NCBI GenBank assembly: GCA_002398365.1 | Contig: DGYK01000064.1 | Location: 77,250-141,249, forward strand | Source of the DNA: Flammeovirgaceae bacterium UBA5008 | GTDB taxonomy: Bacteria > Bacteroidota > Bacteroidia > Cytophagales > Cyclobacteriaceae | DNA length: 64,000 bases | Direction: 5' to 3' | In this document: one piece after another, positions 34,190 through 42,423 of the stretch | Position numbering within the stretch: position 1 is the stretch's first letter | How the letters are laid out: each line of letters opens with the position of its first letter | The notes under the pieces: model-generated | Seen by the model: the letters and a program-made list of their open reading frames with translations, nothing else | Database searches by the model: none | What the model was told of the DNA's origin: nothing | Program-made: the position numbers and the translations under genes

Positions 34190-35659
34190 ATGTCACCATT
34201 ACTGGTATCTTCCATCCTCGTCTTCTACTTTCTGGCACTCATTACCATCTCTTATTTCACTTCTAAAGGAGCCGATAGCACTACTTTTTTTACCGGAAAC
34301 CGCCAATCGCCTTGGTACTTGGTTGCTTTTGGTATGATAGGCTCTTCCCTATCGGGAGTTACGTTCGTATCGGTGCCGGGCAATGTCGGAAAAATTGGAT
34401 TTGGTTATTTTCAAGTGGTGATCGGGTATTTGGTTGGGTATTGGGTGATTATTACTGTTTTGATGCCGCTTTACTATCGGTTAAATGTTGTTTCCATTTA
34501 CACCTACCTGGAACAACGCTTCGATAATTGGGCTTACAAAACCGGGGCTTTTTTCTTTTTGATTTCTCGCACCGTTGGCTCTAGTCTGCGATTATTTTTG
34601 GCAGCTACCATTCTTCAACTTTTTTTGTTCGATGCATGGCATGTTCCCTTCATCGTTACAGTTGCCACCACCATTGTATTGATCTGGGTATACACTTTCA
34701 AAGGGGGAGTGAAAACAATTGTATGGACTGATTCATTCCAAACGCTCTTTTTGGTGACGGCCGTAGCGGTAACGGTATGGCAAATTGCCGATAAACTCGA
34801 TTTTAATTTCGCTACCATGGTTTCGGCTATCCAGGAGAAAGGCTACGCGCGGATTTTTTATTTTGACGATGTCAATTCCACTCTGTTTTTTCCGAAACAG
34901 TTTTTTGGCGGAGCCTTTATCGCCATTGCCATGACGGGGCTTGATCAGGAGATCATGCAAAAAAACCTGACTTGCAAAACCCTGGGCGATGCACAGAAAA
35001 ACATGTTTTGGTTTAGCCTTACCATCGTTTTTGTAAATCTGCTCTTTCTGACGTTAGGAGCGCTTCTTTATATATATAGTGCACAAAAAGGCTTGGCCAT
35101 TCCGTCAGTTTCAGATGAACTGTATCCACGCTTGGCATTCAATGAATTAGGGGCTTTTGTGGGGATTTTATTTTTGTTAGGGATCACGGCCTCCTCGTAT
35201 GCCAGTGCCGATTCGGCTTTGGCAGGACTCACCACTTCTTTTTGTATCGACTTCCTTCAGTTCAAAAATAAAACCGAAGCGGTCAAGCAACGCCAGAAGT
35301 TCATCGTACACGTAGGGTTTTCGCTGCTTTTTCTCATCATCATTCTTGTTTTCAAAGAATTAAATGAAAAGTCGGTGATTGATGCTGTGTTGAACGTGGC
35401 CGGATATACTTATGGCCCGCTGCTTGGGCTTTTCGCCTTTGGTATTTTTACCAAACGAAATGTGCGGGGCGTAATGGTGTTGGTGTGTTGTATTCTTTCT
35501 CCGATTCTTTCTTATGTGCTGAGTTCGAACTCAGCTAAGTGGTTTGACGGGTATAAAATCGGGATTGAAATCTTAATTATTAACGGGTTGATTACTTTCG
35601 TTGGACTGTTTTTGATTTCCCAGCTTCAGAAGAATGCTACAGCCACACAAAAAGCATGA
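34190..35659 (+). CDS. Sodium:solute symporter (SSS family)
   Basis: This 489-residue inner-membrane carrier has about 13 membrane helices. The family region FGMIGSSLSGVTFVSVPGNV near 50-70, TYLEQRFDNWAYKTGAF near 103, GGVKTIVWTDSFQTLFL near 172 and GLDQEIMQKNLTCKT near 248 are seen, as is the sodium-site helix ITASSYASADSALAGLTTSF near 332-351. It takes up a sugar, amino acid, proline-like solute or carboxylate with Na+; the substrate cannot be read from the sequence. It is a single-gene unit. Confidence 0.9.
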   Translation: MSPLLVSSILVFYFLALITISYFTSKGADSTTFFTGNRQSPWYLVAFGMIGSSLSGVTFVSVPGNVGKIGFGYFQVVIGYLVGYWVIITVLMPLYYRLNVVSIYTYLEQRFDNWAYKTGAFFFLISRTVGSSLRLFLAATILQLFLFDAWHVPFIVTVATTIVLIWVYTFKGGVKTIVWTDSFQTLFLVTAVAVTVWQIADKLDFNFATMVSAIQEKGYARIFYFDDVNSTLFFPKQFFGGAFIAIAMTGLDQEIMQKNLTCKTLGDAQKNMFWFSLTIVFVNLLFLTLGALLYIYSAQKGLAIPSVSDELYPRLAFNELGAFVGILFLLGITASSYASADSALAGLTTSFCIDFLQFKNKTEAVKQRQKFIVHVGFSLLFLIIILVFKELNEKSVIDAVLNVAGYTYGPLLGLFAFGIFTKRNVRGVMVLVCCILSPILSYVLSSNSAKWFDGYKIGIEILIINGLITFVGLFLISQLQKNATATQKA

Positions 35660-35715
35660 GGTAAATAGTGCGTGAGAAAGTTGCTCGAATGAAACGCATA
35701 ATTATTGGTTGATTT

Positions 35716-36015
35716 TTAGTTCTTAGTAAACGTAAATTCCTCTACACTAGCCCCTTTCTTTACTTTGATCCGATAGCTACCCGGGATCACATGCTTAAAA
35801 TCGATAATCATTTTCCTACGGATAAGGCGGTGGGAGGTAACGAGGTATCCGGAAGACGAATAAACTTCCACCTCTCCACCCTTATACTGGCGAGTGGTTT
35901 TCAAAATAAAAAGCTGATTATCGGATAGGGTCGAAAGGCCGGGGCTTGGGGCGGCCATTGAAAGCGTAGCAATGACAAGCAGAGTAGTGGTAGAGAGTGC
36001 GATGAATGTTCTCAT
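35716..36015 (-). CDS. Small secreted protein of unknown function
   Basis: The product is 99 residues counted from MRTFIALSTTTLLVIATLSM, a signal peptide with cleavage near AAP; 14 earlier codons have no signal character. The mature part of about 75 residues is predicted all beta, with VEVYSSSGYLVTSHRL near 50 and FKHVIPGSYRIKVKKG near 73, which resembles the last strands of a small Ig-like or T9SS-type C-terminal domain (DUF3244-like). No catalytic motif is seen. It stands alone between the symporter and tRNA-fMet. Confidence 0.65.
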   Translation of the reverse strand: MRTFIALSTTTLLVIATLSMAAPSPGLSTLSDNQLFILKTTRQYKGGEVEVYSSSGYLVTSHRLIRRKMIIDFKHVIPGSYRIKVKKGASVEEFTFTKN

Positions 36016-36241
36016 GAGGTTTGCGTTTGATTCTACCAATCGCAACCTATGTGCCACAACTTTTTAGTTTTTAAGATCCTTCCTTTTAGAATTCAAAAAC
36101 CGCCTATACAAAGCACAATCAAAGTTTTCTGATTTCAGTTTGACTCACTTGAGAATTTTAAAGTGCTTCAAGCAAAATTTCTTCTCCTAGTTTGGGAAAA
36201 TTTGTCTCACAGAAATTTAATAGCCAAGATTCAAAAGCCGA

Positions 36242-36273
36242 TTTGCTTATTAAGCACAATGGTTCTACTTTTG
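36242..36273 (+). promoter_or_regulatory. Promoter for tRNA-fMet
   Basis: TTTG (36242-36245), 20 bases, then TACTTTTG (36266-36273), an exact consensus match. The start would be near 36280, just before the tRNA. Confidence 0.75.
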
Positions 36274-36283
36274 CCATCCAAAT

Positions 36284-36356
<73 letters not shown>

Positions 36357-36364
36357 CAAAACCA

Positions 36365-36390
36365 AAAGAGACCGATCAAACGGTCTCTTT
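36365..36390 (+). terminator. Hairpin between tRNA-fMet and era
   Basis: AAAGAGACCG (36365-36374) and CGGTCTCTTT (36381-36390) form a perfect 10-bp stem with a 6-base loop. Only a weak T-run follows (GCATTTC), so it may end the tRNA message only in part and let some transcription reach era 20 bases downstream. Confidence 0.55.
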
Positions 36391-36409
36391 GCATTTCTAT
36401 ACGAATCAA

Positions 36410-37291
36410 ATGTCCACCCCACACAAATCCGGTTTCGTAAGCATTGTTGGCAAGCCCAATGTGGGTAAATCGAGCTTAATGAACCGATTGGTGGGTGAAA
36501 ATTTATCCATCATCACCGCCAAGGCGCAAACTACCCGCCACCGCATTATGGGCATTTTGAATGGCGAAGATTTTCAAATCGTCTATTCCGACACGCCCGG
36601 CATGCTGGAACCGAAATACGAACTTCATGAGGCCATGATGAGCTACGTGAAAGTTTCGCTGGACGATGCGGATTTGGTGCTGTTGATTGTGGAACTGGGC
36701 GAAAAATTTGATGAGAAGTTATTCGAGCCGCTCAAAAATCTGGCTACGCCCGTCATTTTATTAATCAACAAAATTGATTTGGCGAAAGGATCGCAGGTAA
36801 CGGATAAAATTGCTTACTGGAAAGACCTTATCAAGACGGTAGAAATTATTCCAGTCTCAGCGCTTACGGGAGAAAACCTAGACACCCTACTGCCCATCAT
36901 CAAAAAACATTTACCCGAGCACCCTGGCTATTACCCCAAAGACGACCTAACCGACCGCAGTGAGCGCTTTTTCGCGGCCGAAATGATTCGTGAAAAGATA
37001 TTCACCAATTATGATCAGGAGATTCCTTACAGTTCAGAGGTAGGTATCGAAGCTTTTAAGGAAGACGATAAAATCATTAAGATTCGCGCCACGATTTATG
37101 TGGAGCGCGATTCCCAAAAAGGCATTTTGATCGGAAAAGGAGGCAGCTCGTTGAAAAAAGTGGGTACCGAAGCCCGCAAAAGCCTCGAATCCTTCTTTGG
37201 AAAACAAGTATTTCTGGAAACGCATGTAAAAGTGGCCGACAACTGGCGCAAACAGAAGCTGAAATTGAAGCATTTCGGCTATCTGGAATAA
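36410..37291 (+). CDS. era: GTPase Era
   Basis: The product is 293 residues from MSTPHKSGFVSIVGKPNV; earlier in-frame codons lie inside tRNA-fMet. G1 GKPNVGKSS near 14, G2 TTRH, G3 YSDTPGM near 60, G4 NKID near 122 and G5 VSALTG near 150 are seen, followed by the KH RNA-binding domain with GILIGKGGSSLKKVGTEAR near 235. Era binds the 3' end of 16S rRNA in 30S assembly. It follows a tRNA hairpin and precedes der, so transcription from the tRNA promoter may extend into it. Confidence 0.95.
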   Translation: MSTPHKSGFVSIVGKPNVGKSSLMNRLVGENLSIITAKAQTTRHRIMGILNGEDFQIVYSDTPGMLEPKYELHEAMMSYVKVSLDDADLVLLIVELGEKFDEKLFEPLKNLATPVILLINKIDLAKGSQVTDKIAYWKDLIKTVEIIPVSALTGENLDTLLPIIKKHLPEHPGYYPKDDLTDRSERFFAAEMIREKIFTNYDQEIPYSSEVGIEAFKEDDKIIKIRATIYVERDSQKGILIGKGGSSLKKVGTEARKSLESFFGKQVFLETHVKVADNWRKQKLKLKHFGYLE

Positions 37292-37374
37292 AGGTGCGCT
37301 CAATTAGGCACTATTGACTTAACTTGCGGCCTCAACTATCATTTATGGGCTTTGGCCCCGGCTTTTAAAATCTT

Positions 37375-38682
37375 ATGGCAAATATTGTAGCAATTGTAGG
37401 AAGGCCAAACGTAGGGAAATCTACTTTTTTTAATCGCCTAGTAGAGCAGCGGCAAGCTATTATGGACGATATGCCGGGCGTTACCCGCGATCGTCATTAT
37501 GGCTATGCGGAGTGGACAAACAAGCACTTTACCGTTATTGACACTGGGGGCTATGTGACCGGTTCTGATGATAAGTTCGAATCAGAAATTCGCAAGCAAG
37601 TAGAAATGGCGCTGGAAGAATGCACGGCCGTGATTTTTATGGTTGATTGTAAAGCAGGCCTTACGGGATTTGACCACGAGTTTGCCAAAATTATTCGCAG
37701 ATCAAAAAAACCGGTGTTTGTTGCTGCTAACAAAGCCGATACCCCCACAAAAAATTTAGAAGCCAGTGAGTTTTATGAACTGAACATGGGTGAAGTATAC
37801 CCGATTTCCGCTGAAAATGGTGGCGGAACCGGAGAATTGCTGGATGAGTTAGTAAAGACCTTTGCCAACGAAGGCGTGGAAGATCCAGATGCGGGCATTC
37901 CTAAAATAGCGATTGTAGGCCGACCAAATGCCGGAAAATCATCTTTATTGAATGTTTTGCTGGGTAACGAGCGCAGCATCGTAACAGACGAGGCGGGAAC
38001 TACCCGCGATGCGATTCACTCACGCTACAAAATGTATGGCAAAGATTTTATTCTGATCGACACAGCCGGTATTCGTAAGAAAAGCAAAGTAACAGAGGAT
38101 GTAGAGTTTTATTCTGTGCTGAGGTCACTTCGGGCGTTGGAAGAAAGTGATGTGGTTATTGTTGTGGTAGATGCCGAAAGAGGCTTGGAGTCACAGGACA
38201 TTAATATTATTGTGCTTGCCCAAAAGCAGAACAAGGGCATTGTGATTATGGTAAATAAGTGGGATTTGATTGAAAAGGATACCAAAACGGCAGATACCTT
38301 CAAGAAGGACATGTTAGAAAAATTGGCTCCGATCGATTACATACCCATTATTTTCGCCTCTACATTAACCAAGCAGCGGATTTTTCAAGTAATAGAAAAA
38401 GCGGTGGTTGTTTACAACAATAAAACAAAGCGCATTCCTACTTCCGAACTGAATGATGCCATGCTGCCGGAGATCGTTCACTATCCACCACCAGGAATGA
38501 AGGGCAAGCATATCCAGATTAAATACGTGACGCAGGTGGCGGCTAAGTCTCCGGCCTTTGCCTTTTTCTGTAACCTGCCTCAATATATTCAGGAATCGTA
38601 TCAACGATTTTTGGAAAACCGACTGCGCGAAAAGTTTGATTTTGAAGGAGTACCCATTCGTTTATTCTTCCGGAAGAAGTAA
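37375..38682 (+). CDS. der: GTPase Der (EngA), two GTPase domains
   Basis: This 435-residue protein has two tandem GTPase domains and a C-terminal KH-like domain. First domain: GRPNVGKST near 9, DTGGY near 56, NKAD near 118. Second: GRPNAGKSS near 180, DTAGI near 228, NKWD near 295. The tail (PPPGMKGKHIQIKYVTQ, GVPIRLFFRKK) is the usual end. Der works in 50S ribosome assembly. It lies 83 bases after era. Confidence 0.96.
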   Translation: MANIVAIVGRPNVGKSTFFNRLVEQRQAIMDDMPGVTRDRHYGYAEWTNKHFTVIDTGGYVTGSDDKFESEIRKQVEMALEECTAVIFMVDCKAGLTGFDHEFAKIIRRSKKPVFVAANKADTPTKNLEASEFYELNMGEVYPISAENGGGTGELLDELVKTFANEGVEDPDAGIPKIAIVGRPNAGKSSLLNVLLGNERSIVTDEAGTTRDAIHSRYKMYGKDFILIDTAGIRKKSKVTEDVEFYSVLRSLRALEESDVVIVVVDAERGLESQDINIIVLAQKQNKGIVIMVNKWDLIEKDTKTADTFKKDMLEKLAPIDYIPIIFASTLTKQRIFQVIEKAVVVYNNKTKRIPTSELNDAMLPEIVHYPPPGMKGKHIQIKYVTQVAAKSPAFAFFCNLPQYIQESYQRFLENRLREKFDFEGVPIRLFFRKK

Positions 38683-38794
38683 TAGCAAACGATTGATTTG
38701 CCTAATGACCGATAGGTAAGATTGGTTTAAAGGTACTTTTGGATAAAAAACATAATTTTTTCTTACGTAACGCTTCAAATTTGCCCGTTTCTGC

Positions 38795-38802
38795 TACCTT
38801 TG
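38795..38802 (+). promoter_or_regulatory. -7 element before the Ala-rich lipoprotein
   Basis: TACCTTTG exactly fits TAnnTTTG and lies 26 bases before the start codon. A TTTG at 38780-38783 is only 11 bases upstream, too close for the usual spacing. Confidence 0.4.
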
Positions 38803-38828
38803 CGCAAAATTTTAATAACCTGTAAACT

Positions 38829-39029
38829 ATGAAAAAATTTATCGCATCTGTTATCGTATGTGGCTTTGCAGTAGCAATGGTTGCTTGCGGTGGTGGCAAA
38901 GCTAAAGAAGAAGCTGCTGCTCAAGCAAAGGCTGATTCAACTCGTAAGGCTGATTCAGTTGCTGCAGCTGTTGCTGCCGCTGCTGCTGCAGCTGACACAA
39001 CGAAAGTTGATTCTGCTGCCGTTAAGTAA
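38829..39029 (+). CDS. Small alanine-rich lipoprotein
   Basis: The product is 66 residues. The signal MKKFIASVIVCGFAVAMVAC ends in a lipobox (MVAC) followed by GGG, so the mature protein begins with a lipidated Cys. The rest is A, K and D rich and helical (KADSTRKADSVAAAVAAAAA) with no known domain. Such short Ala-rich lipoproteins sometimes play a Braun-lipoprotein-like or envelope-stress role, but here that is only a possibility. It has its own -7 element and terminator, which supports real and perhaps strong expression. Confidence 0.75.
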   Translation: MKKFIASVIVCGFAVAMVACGGGKAKEEAAAQAKADSTRKADSVAAAVAAAAAAADTTKVDSAAVK

Positions 39030-39056
39030 TCAATCCCACAAAGATTGTTTCCCGGG

Positions 39057-39084
39057 AAAGGCTTTAGTGATAAAGCCTTTTTTT
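39057..39084 (+). terminator. Terminator after the small lipoprotein
   Basis: AAAGGCTTT (39057-39065) pairs with AAAGCCTTT (39072-39080) across a 6-base loop and is followed by further T. It lies only 8 bases before the SprT-like start codon, so that gene would need read-through or its own promoter. Confidence 0.8.
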
Positions 39085-39091
39085 ATTGCCT

Positions 39092-39715
39092 ATGAATTCA
39101 GAAAACGTACGAAAAATACTTTCCGAGCACATTCCTGACGCTGCTGTCGAGTACTGTTTTCGGCTATGGGAAGAAAATCCATTCATTTTCAAAACTACCA
39201 AGGCGCGGGCTTCCAAAGTAGGCGACTTCAGCTATCGGCCCGGTAGAACGCAGCAAATTACCATCAACAAAGATTTACACCCTTACCTTTTCTTAACCAC
39301 CTACATTCACGAAGTGGCACATTTAAAAGTGCATGCCATTCACGGGTCTCGTGTACTGGCGCATGGAAATCAGTGGAAATCGAAATTTCAGGAGCTGATG
39401 CATCCGGTACTAAACCGTGAAATCTATCCCGCTTCGTTACTCGCTATTCTTAAAAAACACATGGCCGACCCCATGGCGTCCAGCTTTTCCGATTCAGAAC
39501 TAACAGCCGCCTTTCGCCAGCATGATGAAAAAGCAGGCAAAGCGATTTTCTTATCACAAATTCCCGAAGGAAGTATTTTTGGATTACAAGGAAAGTGGTA
39601 CAAAAAAGGAAAGGTTCGTAGAACACGAGCCTTGTGCGTAGAACTAAAATCGAAACGAAATTATTTGGTGCCGTTGGATATTGAAGTGAGTAGCGCGCAA
39701 TTGGCGTTGCTTTAG
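39092..39715 (+). CDS. SprT-like zinc metalloprotease domain protein
   Basis: The product is 207 residues from MNSENVRKIL; a TTG two codons earlier is less likely. The zinc motif YIHEVAHLKVHAIHG carries His73, Glu74 and His77, with a possible third ligand at 81 or 84. Nearby RTQQITINKDLHPYLFLTTY is the SprT-type lead-in. The C-terminal part (KWYKKGKVRRTRALCVELKS) is basic and may bind nucleic acid. SprT/Spartan proteins cut protein-DNA cross-links in eukaryotes; bacterial members are little studied, so cytoplasmic quality control is only a guess. Confidence 0.8.
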   Translation: MNSENVRKILSEHIPDAAVEYCFRLWEENPFIFKTTKARASKVGDFSYRPGRTQQITINKDLHPYLFLTTYIHEVAHLKVHAIHGSRVLAHGNQWKSKFQELMHPVLNREIYPASLLAILKKHMADPMASSFSDSELTAAFRQHDEKAGKAIFLSQIPEGSIFGLQGKWYKKGKVRRTRALCVELKSKRNYLVPLDIEVSSAQLALL

Positions 39716-39727
39716 ATGGAGTGGAAT

Positions 39728-40528
39728 TTACTTTCGGCTGTCTATCGCTTTCCGTACGCTGCCAAATTCATTCAATAGATTTTCAGCTTCTTCGGCACTT
39801 ACTTTCAATTCTTCCATAATCATACGAGCTCCACGTTTCACCAGTTTATGATTGGTGAGTTGCATATCTACCATTTTATTGCCTTTCACTCGCCCGAGCT
39901 GAATCATCACGGCTGTTGAAATCATATTGAGTACTAACTTCTGTGCCGTTCCTGCCTTCATTCGTGTGCTGCCGGTTACAAACTCAGGACCCACAACGAC
40001 TTCGATCGGATAATCTACCGCAGCCGCTAGTTCACTTCCTTCATTGCACGTGATGCAGCCGGTAACAATTTGGTTCTTTCTGGCTTCTCTCACACCACCG
40101 ATGACATAAGGGGTTCTGCCAGAGGCTGCAATACCTATAAGCACATCATTTTGATTGATTGAAAAAGCTGCCAGATCTTTCCATGCTTGTTGCTCATCGT
40201 CTTCCGCATTTTCTACCGCACTGCGAATAGCCTTGTCACCACCGGCAATTAAGCCAATTACCTTACCATGCGACACCCCATAAGTCGGAGGAATTTCCGA
40301 TGCATCTAAAATGCCAAGTCGGCCGCTGGTGCCTGCACCAATATAGAATAATCGCCCTCCGTTTTTCATTTTTGCCACTATGGCCTTTACTAATCGTTCG
40401 ATATTCGGAATGGATTTTTCAACTGCGGCAGGCACAGTGCTGTCCTCACGGTTGATACGCGTCAACAGATCGGACACCTCCATTTTATCGAGATGATCAT
40501 GCAATGATGAAGCTTCAGTGGTAGTCAC
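39728..40528 (-). CDS. murQ: N-acetylmuramic acid 6-phosphate etherase
   Basis: This 266-residue SIS-domain enzyme removes lactate from MurNAc-6-phosphate to give GlcNAc-6-phosphate in cell-wall recycling. Motifs are RLFYIGAGTSGRLGILDASE near 59-78, PPTYGVSHG near 80, AENAEDD-like VENAEDDEQQAW, GIAASGRTPYV near 130 and GPEFVTGSTRMKAGTAQK near 178. It is a little shorter than the common 300 residues at both ends. It is 2 bases behind a sugar kinase gene that likely makes the phosphate substrate. Confidence 0.95.
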   Translation of the reverse strand: MTTTEASSLHDHLDKMEVSDLLTRINREDSTVPAAVEKSIPNIERLVKAIVAKMKNGGRLFYIGAGTSGRLGILDASEIPPTYGVSHGKVIGLIAGGDKAIRSAVENAEDDEQQAWKDLAAFSINQNDVLIGIAASGRTPYVIGGVREARKNQIVTGCITCNEGSELAAAVDYPIEVVVGPEFVTGSTRMKAGTAQKLVLNMISTAVMIQLGRVKGNKMVDMQLTNHKLVKRGARMIMEELKVSAEEAENLLNEFGSVRKAIDSRK

Positions 40529-40530
40529 GG

Positions 40531-41376
40531 TTATTGAATGTCTTTTTGGTGGAACAACGTAAGTCCTGCAATAGGACCTTCGAGAATATTTTTAACAGTA
40601 ATGCCTTTGTCATTGGCCACCTGACGCAATACATCGCTAAAGTAAAAAGCGATGGAGCCGGTGAAGTGCACTTTTAAATTTTGATAGTTCTCGTATTTCA
40701 TCACATTATTTTCATAAAACTCCGAGAAGCTATCGTAAACAAGTTGATAACAATAAGGCTCTTTCAAATGCTGAAAAATGAATTTGGCAAAGCTGGCCAG
40801 AAAAGCTCCGGGCTTTTCCTGCTGATATACTTTTTCGAGTACTTCTTCGCGCGACCAGGGAAATCGTGCATTGAACTGTTCTTCCAACTTAGCGGGCATC
40901 TTCTTTCGGAACCGGTCGAAGATTAGTTTTTTTCCCAATGAAGTTCCAGAGCCTTCATCCGCCAGAATCCAACCAAGATTTGCCACATTGCCAATGATCT
41001 TTTCGCCATTATACAAGCACGAGTTCGAACCTGTTCCAAGAATACATGCTATGCCGGGTTCGCGACCACACAATGCGCGCGCAGCGGCCAGCAAATCCCA
41101 ACCTACTTCAATCTGGGCATCTTTAAAGTGAGTTAAGAATGCTTCCTGAATGATTCGTTGGTTTTTCTCAGAAGAAACACCGGTACCATAAAAGAAAATT
41201 TTGGTGACCGGCTCGTTTGCTACCGGCAACAATGAATCTTTCAAGATGTCTTTTAAATGCTCGATGGGCTGATAGTATGGGTTGAAGCCGGGGCTTTGCG
41301 CTTGGGCAATCGTGCCATCCTTCCGTAGAAGTCGCCAATCGATTTTGGATCCTCCGCTGTCTGCTACAATGATCAT
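40531..41376 (-). CDS. N-acetylglucosamine/MurNAc kinase-like protein (BadF/BadG family)
   Basis: This 281-residue protein of the actin-like ATPase fold has phosphate-1 MIIVADSGGSKIDWRL at 1-16, the sugar-binding FYGTGVSSE near 62, GIACILGTGSNSCLY near 105-119 (phosphate-2) and GWILADEGSGTSLGKK near 134, then VHFTGSIAFYF near 237 (adenosine). In related organisms such kinases phosphorylate GlcNAc or MurNAc taken from the cell wall. The gene starts the operon and is followed by murQ, which makes MurNAc a good candidate. The exact sugar is not proven by motifs. Confidence 0.85.
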   Translation of the reverse strand: MIIVADSGGSKIDWRLLRKDGTIAQAQSPGFNPYYQPIEHLKDILKDSLLPVANEPVTKIFFYGTGVSSEKNQRIIQEAFLTHFKDAQIEVGWDLLAAARALCGREPGIACILGTGSNSCLYNGEKIIGNVANLGWILADEGSGTSLGKKLIFDRFRKKMPAKLEEQFNARFPWSREEVLEKVYQQEKPGAFLASFAKFIFQHLKEPYCYQLVYDSFSEFYENNVMKYENYQNLKVHFTGSIAFYFSDVLRQVANDKGITVKNILEGPIAGLTLFHQKDIQ

Positions 41377-41432
41377 TGGTGCAAGTAAAAAATATTGAAC
41401 TACAATTTTAGATGTTTTAGACGAAAGGCGAA

Positions 41433-41669
41433 TTAGCTGCTTACATGTAAAGTGCCGATTACCTGAAATTTTTCAAAGACTCTTTCTGTGTGCGGTGCAT
41501 CTTTCAATTCATCTGTTAAATCCTGACCCGCCCAATGTTCGTAATGTTTACCATTTCGCCACATCTTAGAAGCCGACACATCATAAATCAATCCACGATA
41601 AGCCACCCATACTTCTGGTTTATCTTGCCCATTTCGCAACGCCAACTGCGTTTTGGTAAATTCAGTCAT
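41433..41669 (-). CDS. Cytochrome b5-like heme/steroid-binding domain protein
   Basis: This 78-residue protein is a single b5-like domain of the small bacterial kind: FTKTQLALRNGQDKPEVWVA, YRGLIYDVSASKMWRNGKHY near 24-43, EHWAGQDLTDELKDAPH near 44-60 and a closing EKFQVIGTL. The spacing is close to membrane-associated progesterone-receptor-type domains, which bind heme without the classical HPGG pair; heme binding here is unproven. Its start overlaps the RDD gene stop by 8 bases, so both are coupled. Confidence 0.8.
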   Translation of the reverse strand: MTEFTKTQLALRNGQDKPEVWVAYRGLIYDVSASKMWRNGKHYEHWAGQDLTDELKDAPHTERVFEKFQVIGTLHVSS

Positions 41670-42375
41670 TCATCTGAGAGGTTAGATGCTGATAATCTTT
41701 TAAGATGGTGTACAAAAAATTTATCGGAGGCATATCTGAATCAATTCCCAATAACACTTTAATCTTGGCGGTTAAAATATTTCTGGGTTCTGAGTTTCCA
41801 AATTGAAGATTGAAATGCAACACTTCTTTAATCAACTTGATGTCCTGATCAGACAAATTGACTACCTGGGGAAATTGCACCACATAACCCTCTTCGATAC
41901 TTTTCAAAATTTGAGTTGCCGAATGGGATGCTACCGCTTTCAGTTTTACTACGGTAGTTCCCCCGGCAATATCGCCTAAGCGCTGCGCATTAGGAGTTAA
42001 AACAATACAGGTGATGGCTACCGAACCGGCCATGATTACATCTACCGGCCAAAGCAAGAATCGGAACAAGTAATTGAGAATGGTAGGAGAATTTCCGTCC
42101 AATCGAACCACACGAAGCTGCATGGCCATTTTTCCGGGTGTTTGTCCGTTCATCAGTATCTCAAACATGAGATTGTAAAGAAAGATGGGAAGATAAATAA
42201 TGGTTACAATCCAAGCCCGACTTAATCCGGATTCAGACATAATCATCTCCATGATAACCAGATAAGCAAAAAAAATGGCTCCATCAATCAGAAATGCCAA
42301 GATACGATCCCATAAACCAGCCACCTGGTATTGAATCAAAACATTTTGAGTTGTACGGACATTTATGGTTGGCAT
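41662..42375 (-). CDS. RDD family membrane protein
   Basis: This 237-residue protein has an RDD domain: the Arg-Asp pair in GLWDRILAFLIDGAIFF near 20-36, PIFLYNLMFEILMNGQTPGK near 80-99 and MQLRVVRLDG near 104. Three or four membrane helices are followed by a cytoplasmic tail of about 90 residues. RDD proteins are found beside SpoIIM-like and MoxR/DUF58 genes in many Bacteroidota and actinobacteria; here the gene is divergent from that cluster with 48 bases between start codons. Function is unknown; ion transport has been proposed for some members. Confidence 0.88.
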   Translation of the reverse strand: MPTINVRTTQNVLIQYQVAGLWDRILAFLIDGAIFFAYLVIMEMIMSESGLSRAWIVTIIYLPIFLYNLMFEILMNGQTPGKMAMQLRVVRLDGNSPTILNYLFRFLLWPVDVIMAGSVAITCIVLTPNAQRLGDIAGGTTVVKLKAVASHSATQILKSIEEGYVVQFPQVVNLSDQDIKLIKEVLHFNLQFGNSEPRNILTAKIKVLLGIDSDMPPINFLYTILKDYQHLTSQMND

Positions 42376-42423
42376 AGCAAAAAGGATCGATTATCTTTCC
42401 TGTTCAAATATAAAACCAAAGTC

